From positions 784,501 through 848,500 of the forward strand of contig NZ_JBBOYD010000001.1 in the NCBI RefSeq assembly GCF_038007965.1: 64,000 nucleotides of DNA, read 5' to 3'. The DNA is from Niallia sp. FSL W8-0635. GTDB lineage: Bacteria > Bacillota > Bacilli > Bacillales > Cytobacillaceae. Every line of letters starts with the position of its first letter. Positions within the stretch are counted from its first letter, which is position 1. Below, in pieces: positions 25,757 through 34,219 of the stretch. A program made the translations under genes and the position numbers. The notes beneath the pieces were generated by a model that did not search any database, was not told the DNA's origin, and saw nothing but the letters and a program-made list of their open reading frames with translations.

Positions 25757-26989
25757 ATGACTAACATGATTAAAACAATCCAAACAAATAAGGTTGCGCA
25801 AATCATTCTTTTCTTTGCCTATGTATTGGTTACGACAGCAGCCTTGGCCTTTTCGCAAAAATCAGTCATTGCGTTTTTGCTGCTACTATTATCTCTTCTA
25901 CTTCTTTATTATATGAATCTGGGAAATAAAATGAAGTGGGGAATAGCCTTACTTATCTTAGTAATTGTGTTACCAGTTTCAGCAAGTCAAGGACCTTCCT
26001 ATCAGGCTTATATGGAAGTAGCAACAATGGTAGGGATATATGTATGCATGGCTCTTGGGCTAAATATCGTTGTCGGTCTTGCAGGATTGCTTGATTTAGG
26101 ATTTGTTGCCTTCTTTGCAGTAGGAGCATATACATATGGTATTTTTGCTACTGCGCAGGCGAATAATTTCATGCCTTTTGGTACCTATCCTTTGTCTGGA
26201 AATAGCTTTTGGTTTTTTATCATAATCGGGCTATTTGTAGCTGCTTTATTTGGCGTATTATTAGGAATCCCGGTTTTAAGGGTAAAAGGAGATTATTTAG
26301 CCATTGTAACCTTAGGGTTTGGGGAAATAATCCGAATTGTGTTTAATAATTTAGATAAACCAGTAAACATAACGAATGGTGCGATGGGGCTTCCTAGCAT
26401 CCAGCAGCCAGAATTATTTGGAATCACCTTATCCCAGCCAAATCAATTCTATTATATTGTACTAGTTATGTTCATTATTGTTATTTATGCGGTTACTAGA
26501 ATGGAGCATACGAAATTAGGGAGATCTTGGAAAGCGGTAAGAGAAAACGAGATTGCTGCACAAGCAATGGGAATTCCTCTTGTAAAAACCAAGTTAACGG
26601 CATTTGCTATTGGAGCTTCTTTTTCCGGAATGATGGGAGTTGTCTTTGCTGCTAAGCAGATGTTTGTTGATCCAACGAGCTTCACTTATTTAGAATCGAC
26701 GACCATTCTCGTTATGGTAATTTTAGGAGGAATGGGAAGTGTACCTGGCGTTATTTTAGGTGCTGCAGTTGTTACGATTTTGAATTTACAGGTGTTAACA
26801 GAATTAACTGGTTGGTTAAGCCAAGTAACAACTATTCCAGATGCCTTGTCTCCAGCAAAAATGCAAAGATTCATCTTCGGTGCACTTTTAATTATTATGA
26901 CCTTATATCGACCTCAAGGATTGATACCTGCTAAAAATAAGAAGTTTAATGAAAAGAAATTAAAAGAGAGCATAGCAGAAAAACAGTAA
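25757..26989 (+). CDS. livM: Branched-chain amino acid ABC transporter permease (LivM)
   Basis: 410 residues from the ATG at 25757 with TAGGTGG before it (a GTG at 25748 is the alternative). About ten membrane segments with the LivM signatures ALGLNIVVGLAGLLDLGFVA, GDYLAIVTLGFGEIIR and GGMGSVPGVILGA. It pairs with LivH. The long hydrophobic N-terminal region (about 80 residues) before the first motif is usual for LivM. Confidence 0.92.
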   Translation: MTNMIKTIQTNKVAQIILFFAYVLVTTAALAFSQKSVIAFLLLLLSLLLLYYMNLGNKMKWGIALLILVIVLPVSASQGPSYQAYMEVATMVGIYVCMALGLNIVVGLAGLLDLGFVAFFAVGAYTYGIFATAQANNFMPFGTYPLSGNSFWFFIIIGLFVAALFGVLLGIPVLRVKGDYLAIVTLGFGEIIRIVFNNLDKPVNITNGAMGLPSIQQPELFGITLSQPNQFYYIVLVMFIIVIYAVTRMEHTKLGRSWKAVRENEIAAQAMGIPLVKTKLTAFAIGASFSGMMGVVFAAKQMFVDPTSFTYLESTTILVMVILGGMGSVPGVILGAAVVTILNLQVLTELTGWLSQVTTIPDALSPAKMQRFIFGALLIIMTLYRPQGLIPAKNKKFNEKKLKESIAEKQ

Positions 26990-27019
26990 TCTACTAAATT
27001 GCTTAAGGAGGGGCATCAA

Positions 27020-27796
27020 GTGAATATACTCGAGGTGAAGGGATTAACAAAAACATTTGGCGGTCTTGTAGCGAATGCCAATATTGATATGGCTGTCGAA
27101 AAGAATTCAATAACAGCTGTAATTGGCCCGAATGGTGCTGGGAAAACTACTTTTTTTAATATGATTACAGGTGTGTATAAACCTTCGTCAGGAGAAATCT
27201 TGCTAGAAGGAAAGTCGATTGCTGGATTTAAGCCTCATGCAGTGGCAAGGAAAGGGATATCTAGAACATTTCAGAATATCCGCCTTTTCAGTGATATTAC
27301 AGTATTGGAAAATGTTATGGTTGGTATGCATAACCATATAAGAGGAAGCTTGATTGGAACACTGCTTCAATTGCCAAAGGCTAGACATGAAGAAGAGGAT
27401 GCAATGAAAGAGGCATATCGGATATTAGAATATGTTGGGCTTGCTGATCTATTAAATGAAGCAGCTGGGAATTTGTCCTATGGGGCACAACGAAGACTAG
27501 AAATTGCCCGCGCTTTAGCAACAAAGCCTAGCGTTTTATTATTAGATGAGCCTGCTGCTGGTATGAACCCGAAAGAAACGAGTCTATTAACAAATTTAAT
27601 TCAAGATATGTGTAAAAAATATGATTTAACAATTATTTTAATTGAACATGATATGAAACTAGTAATGGAAATTTCCAATCATATCATCGTATTAGATCAT
27701 GGAGAGAAAATTGCAGAAGGTGGTCCTGAAGAGATTCGTTCCAATCCTAAAGTAATTGAAGCATATTTAGGAAAAGGAGCGGTATCACTTGCTTAA
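27020..27796 (+). CDS. livG: Branched-chain amino acid ABC transporter ATP-binding protein (LivG)
   Basis: 258 residues starting at GTG 27020, which has a full AAGGAGGGG site 7 nt upstream; the TTG at 26999 lies before that site and is rejected. Walker A GPNGAGKTT, LivG marker GISRTFQNIRLF, signature LSYGAQRRLEIARAL, Walker B LLLDEPAAGMN, switch His in IEHDM. It is coupled to livF by a short overlap of the reading frames' upstream regions. Confidence 0.94.
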   Translation: MNILEVKGLTKTFGGLVANANIDMAVEKNSITAVIGPNGAGKTTFFNMITGVYKPSSGEILLEGKSIAGFKPHAVARKGISRTFQNIRLFSDITVLENVMVGMHNHIRGSLIGTLLQLPKARHEEEDAMKEAYRILEYVGLADLLNEAAGNLSYGAQRRLEIARALATKPSVLLLDEPAAGMNPKETSLLTNLIQDMCKKYDLTIILIEHDMKLVMEISNHIIVLDHGEKIAEGGPEEIRSNPKVIEAYLGKGAVSLA

Positions 27797-27809
27797 AGGG
27801 GGGAGCAGC

Positions 27810-28520
27810 GTGGAAAAGATACTAGAATTAACAGGAATTGAAGCTTGGTACGGCGGAATTCAAGCTTTAAAAGGAATTAGCTTACATGTGGATAAAGGAG
27901 AGATTGTTACACTAATAGGAAGTAATGGTGCTGGAAAGTCCACTACCCTTAAATCAATTAGTGGGCAGGTTCCGATCAAAAAGGGCAGCATTCTTTATAA
28001 TGGAAAGGATATTGCTAATTTAGCTGCACACAAAACTGCTGTTTTGGGAATTTCACAGGTGCCAGAGGGAAGAAGAATTTTTCCAAAACTATCAGTACGA
28101 GAGAATCTATTAATTGGAGCGTTTGCTGTAAAGGACAAACAATTAATCGAAACAAGAATGGAAAAAGTATTTGAATATTTTCCTAGACTAAAAGAAAGAG
28201 TCGAACAAAAAGGCGGAACGATGAGTGGAGGAGAGCAGCAAATGCTGGCCATTGGGCGCGCCCTTATGATGCAGCCAGAGGTGCTTATGCTAGATGAACC
28301 ATCAATGGGGCTTGCTCCTATTATCGTAGAGCAAATCTTTGAAATTATAAAAGAGCTTAATAAGCAAGGAATGACCATTTTATTAGTAGAACAAAATGCT
28401 TTTCAAGCCTTGCAAATTGCAAGTAGAGGGTATGTTATCCAAACGGGAGAAATTGTGCTAGAAGGAACGGGAGAAGAGCTTATTACGAATAAACAAGTAC
28501 AGGAAGCATATTTAGCTTAA
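27810..28520 (+). CDS. livF: Branched-chain amino acid ABC transporter ATP-binding protein (LivF)
   Basis: 236 residues from GTG 27810 (AAAGGGGGGAG upstream). Walker A GSNGAGKST, LivF marker SQVPEGRRIFPKLSVRENL, signature MSGGEQQMLAIGRAL, Walker B LMLDEPSMGLAP, switch region LVEQNA. Last gene of the liv operon. The upstream segments of livG and livF (TTGCTTAA, G-run, AGC/ATC, GTG) are strikingly similar, as if copied. Confidence 0.94.
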   Translation: MEKILELTGIEAWYGGIQALKGISLHVDKGEIVTLIGSNGAGKSTTLKSISGQVPIKKGSILYNGKDIANLAAHKTAVLGISQVPEGRRIFPKLSVRENLLIGAFAVKDKQLIETRMEKVFEYFPRLKERVEQKGGTMSGGEQQMLAIGRALMMQPEVLMLDEPSMGLAPIIVEQIFEIIKELNKQGMTILLVEQNAFQALQIASRGYVIQTGEIVLEGTGEELITNKQVQEAYLA

Positions 28521-28540
28521 AAACCGTAAGAAACGAAAGA

Positions 28541-28570
28541 AGGAGATGGCTACTTGCCATCTCCTCTTTC
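28541..28570. terminator. Bidirectional terminator between liv operon and lactonase gene
   Basis: A perfect 10-bp stem AGGAGATGGC (28541-28550) with GCCATCTCCT lies between converging genes, with pyrimidine-rich sequence on the right. Confidence 0.75.
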
Positions 28571-28578
28571 TCCATAAA

Positions 28579-29628
28579 TTAATTATTTAAAAACTTAACA
28601 CAAACTGGTTCTGGTGCCTCTATTTCTGATTGCAATAAAGTCAGTTTTCCAGTAACGGTATCTCTCTCAAATAATGTAAGTGTATCTGATTGTTCATTTG
28701 ATGCAAGAAGGAATTGTTCGGTTGGATCTAAAATAAAATCTCTTGGCCAGTTTCCTTCTGTAGAAGTTCTTTCGATAAATGTTAATTGACCCGTTTCACT
28801 ATTAACTTGGAAAAGAGAAATGGAATTATGTCCGCGGTTACCTGCATAAACAAAATTTCCGTCAGAAGAAAGATGAATCGCGCTTCCTTGGCTATTTTCT
28901 GTGAAATCAATTGGTAGAGTCGAGATGTACTGTAATTCTTCAAATGCACCTGTTTCAGAGTTAAAAGATAAAGCAATTACTTCATTGCTTAATTCTGTCA
29001 TAACATAAGCAAATTTTCCATTAGGATGGAAGGCAATATGTCTTGGACCACTTCCAGGTTTAACAGATAAGCTGCTAACTTCCTCTAGCTTACTATCAAC
29101 TAGCTTGTAAGTATCTACGCGGTCTGTACCTAAATCAATAGAGACTGCATATTGATCATTTGGAGTAAAACCAGCGAAATGCATATGCGGTTTTTCCTGG
29201 CGTGCAGTATTTGGGCCTGTACCAGAATGCTCGATAATAGAAGCAACATTGCCTAATGATCCATCTGCTGAATTTAATGGATAGGATTCGGCAGTCCCTT
29301 TGTGATAATTTGCAGAAAGAACGATGGTTTTATCGGCATCTACACTTACATGGCAAGGGGATGCTCCCTCAGAATATGCGCTGTTAATTAGAGAAAGACT
29401 TCCATCATTGCTAATAGAATAAGCAGAAACTCCACCTGTAGAACCTTCTTTGCCAACTGCAAATAACTGTTGATTATCGTTCGTAATTGTTAAATAGGTA
29501 GGGTTTTCAATTTCAGCCGCAAGAGAAACATCTGTAATTTTTTTCTCATCTGTATCTAGTACGAATGAATAGATACCTTTACTAGTTTTCTTTGTATATG
29601 TGCCAATGTAGCCAGTGAATTTTGTCAT
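28579..29628 (-). CDS. pgl: Lactonase-family seven-bladed propeller (6-phosphogluconolactonase-like, YkgB)
   Basis: 349 residues from the ATG at 29628, which has AAGGAG 8 nt upstream; an ATG at 29649 lies before that site. The N-terminal GYIGTYTKKTSKGIY and the repeated blades (SPCHVSVDADKTIVLSANYH, GSGPRHIAFHPNGKFAYVM, WPRDFILDPTEQFLLASN) identify the Lactonase/Pgl family. It would hydrolyse 6-phosphogluconolactone in the oxidative pentose phosphate route. The family also has members with other substrates. Single gene on the minus strand. Confidence 0.88.
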   Translation of the reverse strand: MTKFTGYIGTYTKKTSKGIYSFVLDTDEKKITDVSLAAEIENPTYLTITNDNQQLFAVGKEGSTGGVSAYSISNDGSLSLINSAYSEGASPCHVSVDADKTIVLSANYHKGTAESYPLNSADGSLGNVASIIEHSGTGPNTARQEKPHMHFAGFTPNDQYAVSIDLGTDRVDTYKLVDSKLEEVSSLSVKPGSGPRHIAFHPNGKFAYVMTELSNEVIALSFNSETGAFEELQYISTLPIDFTENSQGSAIHLSSDGNFVYAGNRGHNSISLFQVNSETGQLTFIERTSTEGNWPRDFILDPTEQFLLASNEQSDTLTLFERDTVTGKLTLLQSEIEAPEPVCVKFLNN

Positions 29629-29945
29629 AAACAGATCTCCTTTTAACATTTTTACAAAATTAATACTATTTATTAATTATAGCATGAGCCTAATAGAATA
29701 GTGCAAATTAGAATCTGTCTATACAAATAAAAGTATTATTTTTTTCTATTTTCCCTTTAGTTGCAGACTTGAAACAGAATGAAAAAATGGAATTTTCAGC
29801 GAATAATGCTGCAAGGTGCAGGGATTTGTCCGTGCTTGTCGAATTTTTGTTTAACAATAGGAATAAAAAGAAGGTAGTTTATACATAATAAAAATTTCAG
29901 AGAGCTAAAAAATGGAAATCATTCTATAGCTGAAAGGATAGAGAA
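29629..29945. other. Divergent intergenic region
   Basis: About 320 AT-rich bases between the divergent lactonase and ATP-grasp genes. It must hold both promoters, but no hexamer pair stands out and no conserved element is recognised. Confidence 0.4.
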
Positions 29946-31022
29946 ATGAAAAAAAGAATTTGGTTTAACCAATGGTTCACAACAGTTGCGCACTTTATTG
30001 ATATGATTCGCTATAATTCAGATGGGATTGAATTTGAAGTATACGGAACTTCTAACAATGAAAATGCCCTTTATTTAAGCTATTGTGATGCTGCATTTAA
30101 AGAACCAATTGTTACTGGAGAGGATTATCTTCAATTTTGTTTAGCATTTTGCCGTAAACATTCGATTGATATATTTGTTCCACGGAAAGAAAACGTCCTT
30201 ATTGCCAAGCACTTAAAAGAGTTTAATGAATTAGGCGTTCAGGTACTTGTTTGCCCAGATGCTCGTTTGATGGAAGATCTTGATGATAAAGAAGCTACCT
30301 ATCAATTAATAGAAAGGCATTCTCTCTTAAAGGAATATGTTACTATCCCTGATTACTTTATCGTAACAAATGCAGAAGCATTTAAAGAAGCTTATTACCA
30401 TTTAAAGGAGAAAGGGCATACGGTATGCTTTAAGCCTGTAATTGGGGAGGGGGGAAATGGTTTTCGAATCATACAAGATCGCTTAGCTACCATCGAGGAA
30501 CTATTTTATAATGGTATTTCCCATAAAATCACATTTGATCACGCATTCGAGACATTAAAACAGCAATCAGAGTTTCCCCCCTTAATGGTGTTGGAATACT
30601 TGGATGGACCGGAATATAGTATTGATTGCTTAGCATATGATGGAGAGTTAATGGCTGCAATTCCTAGGAAAAAGGGAAAAGGAAGAGTAAGGGAATTAGA
30701 ACAGAATCAAGAATTAATCACATTAGCGGAAAAAATAAATCAAGTATTAAAGATTCCATTTGTTTATAATATTCAAGTTAAATATAAAGAGGGCAAGCCC
30801 AAATTATTAGAGATTAATCCAAGAATGTCTGGAGGGCTACATTATAGCTGCCTTGCTGGAATTAATATGCCATATCGAGCAGTTAAGCTGTTGTTAATGG
30901 GCAATAAAGCGATAGAACATATTGAGCCACACTTTGGAATTAAATCAAGCTATCTGGAAAAAGAAGTAATATTAAAGGATATTACCGAAAAGATTTCGCA
31001 GGAAAGAGCGTTTCTTTCATAG
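29946..31022 (+). CDS. ATP-grasp superfamily protein (carbamoyl-phosphate-synthase-like)
   Basis: 358 residues. The N-terminal third is a pre-ATP-grasp Rossmann-like part. The ATP-grasp core shows CFKPVIGEGGNGFRII (lysine and glycine-rich loop, about 160-176), VLEYLDGPEYSIDCLAYDGE (about 215-234) and the metal-binding end KLLEINPRMSGG (about 281-292). Such enzymes ligate a carboxylate to an amine or thiol. It is not in a biosynthetic operon and has its own terminator, so substrate and product are unknown. The start ATG at 29946 follows AAAGGATAGAG. Confidence 0.85.
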   Translation: MKKRIWFNQWFTTVAHFIDMIRYNSDGIEFEVYGTSNNENALYLSYCDAAFKEPIVTGEDYLQFCLAFCRKHSIDIFVPRKENVLIAKHLKEFNELGVQVLVCPDARLMEDLDDKEATYQLIERHSLLKEYVTIPDYFIVTNAEAFKEAYYHLKEKGHTVCFKPVIGEGGNGFRIIQDRLATIEELFYNGISHKITFDHAFETLKQQSEFPPLMVLEYLDGPEYSIDCLAYDGELMAAIPRKKGKGRVRELEQNQELITLAEKINQVLKIPFVYNIQVKYKEGKPKLLEINPRMSGGLHYSCLAGINMPYRAVKLLLMGNKAIEHIEPHFGIKSSYLEKEVILKDITEKISQERAFLS

Positions 31023-31033
31023 GGATGTGCTAA

Positions 31034-31072
31034 GAAAAGAAGTTTGAATAAATCAAGCTTCTTTTCTTTTTT
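31034..31072 (+). terminator. Intrinsic terminator of the ATP-grasp gene
   Basis: GAAAAGAAGTTTGA pairs with TCAAGCTTCTTTTC, followed by T6. Confidence 0.88.
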
Positions 31073-31292
31073 ATGGTGGTAACCAAAAGACAGCCAAGAT
31101 TTTATTAGTCATATTATAGTCGGAATACTTAGGGTGGCATTTAATAAATAAAAAAGGAAATAATCCTTTTCAGATGATAGAAAGGTTATTTTCTATTAGA
31201 AGTGGAGCTATAGAATGTTATTTTAGTCCATGCTAAATGGTAAAAGAACTTACTTGTAGAAAAAGGACAAACAAAGAGGTGGCAGCAGTAGT

Positions 31293-31368
31293 ATTAAACG
31301 CTTTCATGAAATTGTTCTTTATAAAAAACAAAAATATATTGACATAAAGAACTTTTCTGCCTTATATT
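31293..31368 (+). promoter_or_regulatory. Promoter with upstream cre-like site
   Basis: TTGACA (31339-31344), 18 bp, TATATT (31363-31368). A cre-like word on the minus strand (ATGAAAGCGTTTAAT, 31293-31307) fits the CcpA consensus WTGNAANCGNWNNCW except for one position. It lies about 30 bp upstream of the -35, where CcpA can activate. The promoter reads towards the small frame at 31504. Confidence 0.5.
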
Positions 31369-31400
31369 TAAAGACATAAAGGGGTTTTTATATCATATCG

Positions 31401-31482
31401 TTCTTAATAACGAATGATAATAAGGAGAAGAATTATAGAGATAAATCCATTTATTTTTTAATTATTCGTTCGTTATTAAGAA
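31401..31482 (+). repeat. Long inverted repeat in the leader of a small gene
   Basis: TTCTTAATAACGAATGATAAT (31401-31421) and its near-complement (31461-31482, one extra base and one mismatch) enclose about 40 nt that include an SD-like AAGGAGAAG. No T run follows, so it is not a terminator. In the transcript from 31375 or so it would form a 20-bp hairpin just upstream of the ribosome site of the 31504 frame. Confidence 0.65.
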
Positions 31483-31503
31483 TTAATTAGTGGTGGGGGG
31501 ATT

Positions 31504-31689
31504 ATGATGAAAACTGTTTTACTAAAAATGAAAATCAGAAATAGTAAAAGGCTAGCAAATAAATATTCACAAAAATCAAATAGAGCAAGAGGGGGGTTAG
31601 AGAGAAATCTATATTTTCAAAAGTACATTTTCTACTATAATAAAACAACTTTATTAGAAGAAAGTAGAAGCAAAAAAGAAATTATATAA
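31504..31689 (+). CDS. Putative small basic protein, unknown function
   Basis: 61 residues, strongly basic (many Lys/Arg), no membrane segment. ATG at 31504 (or 31507) follows GGTGGGGGGATT. What favours a real gene is its setting: a good promoter 135 bp upstream, a leader hairpin, and a terminator-like hairpin after the stop. What argues against it is the lack of any recognised family and its low complexity. A structured RNA with a chance frame is the alternative. Confidence 0.4.
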   Translation: MMKTVLLKMKIRNSKRLANKYSQKSNRARGGLERNLYFQKYIFYYNKTTLLEESRSKKEII

Positions 31690-31738
31690 AAAGGAATCCA
31701 TTTTTATGTTATCTTTTCCATTATTATCCTTTTTTTAG

Positions 31739-31777
31739 ATAGGTCTTTGCCATGAAAGTGGGGAGGCCTATTTTGTT
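31739..31777 (+). terminator. Terminator-like hairpin
   Basis: ATAGGTCTT pairs with AGGCCTAT around a 16-base loop, followed by TTTTGTTGT. It closes the 31339-31777 unit. Confidence 0.6.
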
Positions 31778-31807
31778 GTATTTTCTGAAAATAATCAAAA
31801 AATTAGT

Positions 31808-31920
31808 TGTGGAAAAAACGAAGGGTTATTAACTTATTTACTCACAAGATAAACGCTGAAAGTAAAGTGTTCCACAGGTTTATCCACATTATCAACAGTT
31901 TTCAGGTTTGTTTATCCACA
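31808..31920. promoter_or_regulatory. Cluster of DnaA boxes
   Basis: Two perfect DnaA boxes TTATCCACA (31880-31888, 31912-31920), one single-mismatch box TTATCAACA (31889-31897) directly abutting the first, one single-mismatch box on the other strand (TTTTCCACA read on minus, 31808-31816) and a two-mismatch TGTTCCACA (31868-31876). No dnaA/dnaN genes lie nearby, so this is a non-origin cluster, comparable to the DnaA-binding clusters that B. subtilis uses to titrate DnaA. Confidence 0.75.
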
Positions 31921-31944
31921 GAAATGTAAGGGTTAACATGAAAA

Positions 31945-31980
31945 GTGGGGAGAGAATGATTGAACATAAACTCTCCCCTA
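31945..31980. terminator. Terminator of the yfhE-like gene
   Basis: GGGGAGAG (about 31947-31954) pairs with CTCTCCCC (about 31971-31978). On the minus strand the stem is followed by ACTTTTC; it lies 20 nt beyond the yfhE stop. Confidence 0.65.
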
Positions 31981-31996
31981 ATTATAAATATTCGTA

Positions 31997-32113
31997 TTAT
32001 TTCGTATCTTTTCTACTAGCAGCACGATCCGCCATCTTAAATTCATGTTGATAGGTTACTGCTTGCATACTAGATAGTGTTTGTTTTGTCTTTTGTTTTT
32101 TCTTTCCATCCAT
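31997..32113 (-). CDS. yfhE: YfhE-family small protein
   Basis: 38 residues, basic and polar, ATG at 32113 with AAAGGAA upstream. The sequence (TLSSMQAVTYQHEFKMADRA in its middle) fits what I recall of the YfhE family, about 37 residues long. Its position before recX agrees with B. subtilis, where yfhE lies close to yfhF-recX. Function unknown; no membrane segment. Confidence 0.7.
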   Translation of the reverse strand: MDGKKKQKTKQTLSSMQAVTYQHEFKMADRAASRKDTK

Positions 32114-32354
32114 TTATCTTCATTCCTTTCCAATTGCAAGTGTCTTTTTTATTCTTTCCTAGTGAAGTAAAATAGATTCACTTTAAGTATGGGAATATTA
32201 ATTAGTGAAAGGAAAGAAACCACAGGCAAAAGTACTGCCATTCATCTTTTTCTATGCTACATTTAAAATAGAAAGTAATAGCAATTAATTAGGGAAATGT
32301 TATTTTTAGCCTGGAGTGGAAGAAGCTTAAAATAGTTTATGATGTGGTGATAGG

Positions 32355-33164
32355 ATGATTATTAGTAAAATTACAAGACAAAAGGAATTAAACGATCGTT
32401 ATAATATATTTACAATGAAGCAAGGCAAAGATGTTTATGCCTTTAGTGTAGATGAAACGGTATTAATTAAGTACCAATTGCGAAAAGGGATGGTGTTAGA
32501 CTCACTCTTATTAAATGAAATCCAATATACGGATGAAATAAGAAAAGGCTACCATATGGCAGTTAGATATTTATCTAAAGTGAAGAGGACTGACATGGAA
32601 GTAAGAAAGCATCTCTCCTCCAAAATGGAAAACGTCTCATTTATAACAGAAGTAATGGCGAAATTAAAGGAAATGAAGTTTATTGATGATGAGGACTATG
32701 CTTTTTCCTATGTTCGCACACAGCGGAATACGACGACAAAAGGACCTGAAGCGATTAAAAGAGAGCTGAAAGAAAAAGGAGTTCAGATGGATTTAATCGA
32801 GCGTGCAATGGAAGAGTTTGCATATGAAGATCAACTGCAGGCTGCCCGGAAAATTACGGTGAAATTTTTAGCAGAAAAGAAAAAGGATTCTCAAAAAATT
32901 CTATTGCAAAAGCTAGAACAAACGCTTGTTAGAAAGGGATATACCTCTGCTATCATTCAAGAAGTTAAAAGGATGCCAGAGATTCTTGAAATGGATAGCG
33001 ATGAATTAGATACCATCCGTATACATGGAGAGAAGGCAAGACGGAAATTCGCGAAAGCTACTGGCTATGAATTCAAGCAAAAAATGAAACAATTTTTATA
33101 TCGGAAAGGATTCTCGATGGACCTTATCGAACAGTATTTAGATGAAATCGACAATGAAATGTAA
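32355..33164 (+). CDS. recX: Recombination regulator RecX
   Basis: 269 residues made of three-helix RecX repeats. Signatures: AVRYLSKVKRTDMEVRKHL, the second-repeat MKFIDDEDYAFSYVRTQ, and GPEAIKRELKEKGV. It binds RecA filaments and modulates recombination. The length is that of Firmicutes RecX (longer than proteobacterial ones). The ATG at 32355 has only a weak site (GGTGATAGG). yfhH follows at 71 bp, as in B. subtilis. Confidence 0.93.
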   Translation: MIISKITRQKELNDRYNIFTMKQGKDVYAFSVDETVLIKYQLRKGMVLDSLLLNEIQYTDEIRKGYHMAVRYLSKVKRTDMEVRKHLSSKMENVSFITEVMAKLKEMKFIDDEDYAFSYVRTQRNTTTKGPEAIKRELKEKGVQMDLIERAMEEFAYEDQLQAARKITVKFLAEKKKDSQKILLQKLEQTLVRKGYTSAIIQEVKRMPEILEMDSDELDTIRIHGEKARRKFAKATGYEFKQKMKQFLYRKGFSMDLIEQYLDEIDNEM

Positions 33165-33235
33165 ATGGAAAATCTAAATTTTTGCCGAATGAGATGAATT
33201 TTATTACACTAGTTTGTAGTGGAGGGGGAATATAA

Positions 33236-33556
33236 ATGCTGACAAAAAGATATAGCATGATGACAGAACATGAACTCCGTATGGAAATATCCACTTTAAA
33301 TGATCAAGCGAAAAAAGCGGAACAGCTTGGAATAGTTAATGAATATGCTGTTTTGGAAAGAAAAGCTGTTCTCGCAAAATCCTATTTATTAAATCCAAAA
33401 GATTTTAAAGCAAATGAAGTGTATGAAATAGAAGGCGATCCAGGAGTTCTTTTTCAAATTGAATACATGAATGGTGTATTTGCCTGGGGAAAACGAAAAA
33501 TAGCAGGAAGCCAAGAAGAAGGCATTCCAATTGCGCTATTGAAAAAGAAGGATTGA
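33236..33556 (+). CDS. yfhH: YfhH family protein (DUF1811)
   Basis: 106 residues: a helical N-terminal hairpin (MMTEHELRMEISTLNDQAKK) and a C-terminal small beta barrel (YEIEGDPGVLFQIEYMNGVF, AWGKR). The start follows GTGGAGGGGGAATATAA. Its place directly after recX and before sspK and yfhJ fixes the assignment. No enzymatic role is known. Confidence 0.87.
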   Translation: MLTKRYSMMTEHELRMEISTLNDQAKKAEQLGIVNEYAVLERKAVLAKSYLLNPKDFKANEVYEIEGDPGVLFQIEYMNGVFAWGKRKIAGSQEEGIPIALLKKKD

Positions 33557-33560
33557 AGAA

Positions 33561-33598
33561 AGGAGTGGAGGGACCATTGGTGGTCTCTCCCTCTTTCC
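33561..33598. terminator. Bidirectional terminator between yfhH and sspK
   Basis: GAGGGACCA pairs with TGGTCTCTCCCTC between the converging genes, with purine-rich left and pyrimidine-rich right flanks. Confidence 0.7.
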
Positions 33599-33620
33599 AA
33601 CAGAAATAAAAGCTACTTCC

Positions 33621-33770
33621 TTATTTTTTCGGTCTGCGATGAGAGGAAGCATGCATTCTCTCTTGAGGATGTGTATTGATTGTACCATTTGCTCTTTTAG
33701 AAGCGAATTCCGCTTTAGCTCTCGGTTCCCCTTCAAGCTTAACATCATTTGTATTATCTACATTTCCCAT
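33621..33770 (-). CDS. sspK: Small acid-soluble spore protein K (SspK)
   Basis: 49 residues. The core [20 protein letters not shown] followed by [10 protein letters not shown] matches the SspK pattern (GEPRAK, ASKRADGSIN, HPQERM). The start ATG at 33770 has GGAGGTATAACG before it. SspK is a minor spore-core protein made under forespore sigma factors. Same neighbours and orientation (antiparallel, between yfhH and yfhJ) as in B. subtilis. Confidence 0.88.
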   Translation of the reverse strand: MGNVDNTNDVKLEGEPRAKAEFASKRANGTINTHPQERMHASSHRRPKK

Positions 33771-33897
33771 CGTTATACCTCCTAGAATCAACTAGTAAAC
33801 GGTAATAAACTTTTTTATTTGTTTATTACTACGGATAGTATTTGTTATCCACCTGCAATCTATAAGTAAAAACAGAAAAAGAAAGAAGGAATCAACG

Positions 33898-34167
33898 ATG
33901 CATGAAGCACAGAAAAAGTTAGTCGAACGGCTACTAGAGCTTAATTCTTTTATTTCGGTAGGGCAAGCGCAAACGTGGGTTGAATTATTATGGGAAGATT
34001 TTGAAGCAACATACGCAAAGGCTGGTCGGAAATATCAAGGGGAAGAAGTAACCGAAAAAGTTGTCAGTCAATGGATTGAAAACTATGGGGAAAAGCTTCA
34101 TGAATTTGTGGCAGAAAATCCGAAATATAAAGAATTTCTTACAGATGATAAAAAGAAATTGCATTAA
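33898..34167 (+). CDS. yfhJ: YfhJ family (WVELL) protein
   Basis: 89 residues, acidic and helical, carrying the WVELLWEDFEATYAKAGRKY segment that names the family. The start ATG at 33898 follows AAGAAGGAATCAACG. Function unknown. Single gene with a terminator shared with yfhP. Confidence 0.87.
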   Translation: MHEAQKKLVERLLELNSFISVGQAQTWVELLWEDFEATYAKAGRKYQGEEVTEKVVSQWIENYGEKLHEFVAENPKYKEFLTDDKKKLH

Positions 34168-34185
34168 TAAATCCATATAAACAGT

Positions 34186-34215
34186 AGAAAGGTTGACGTT
34201 AAAGTCGACCTTTCT
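34186..34215. terminator. Bidirectional terminator between yfhJ and yfhP
   Basis: AGAAAGGTTGAC pairs with GTCGACCTTTCT around a 6-base loop. Confidence 0.85.
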
Positions 34216-34219
34216 TATG

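Noticed and set aside
31808..31920. Possible chromosomal origin
   Set aside because: No dnaA, dnaN or AT-rich unwinding element with the usual gene context; a DnaA-titrating cluster is more likely.
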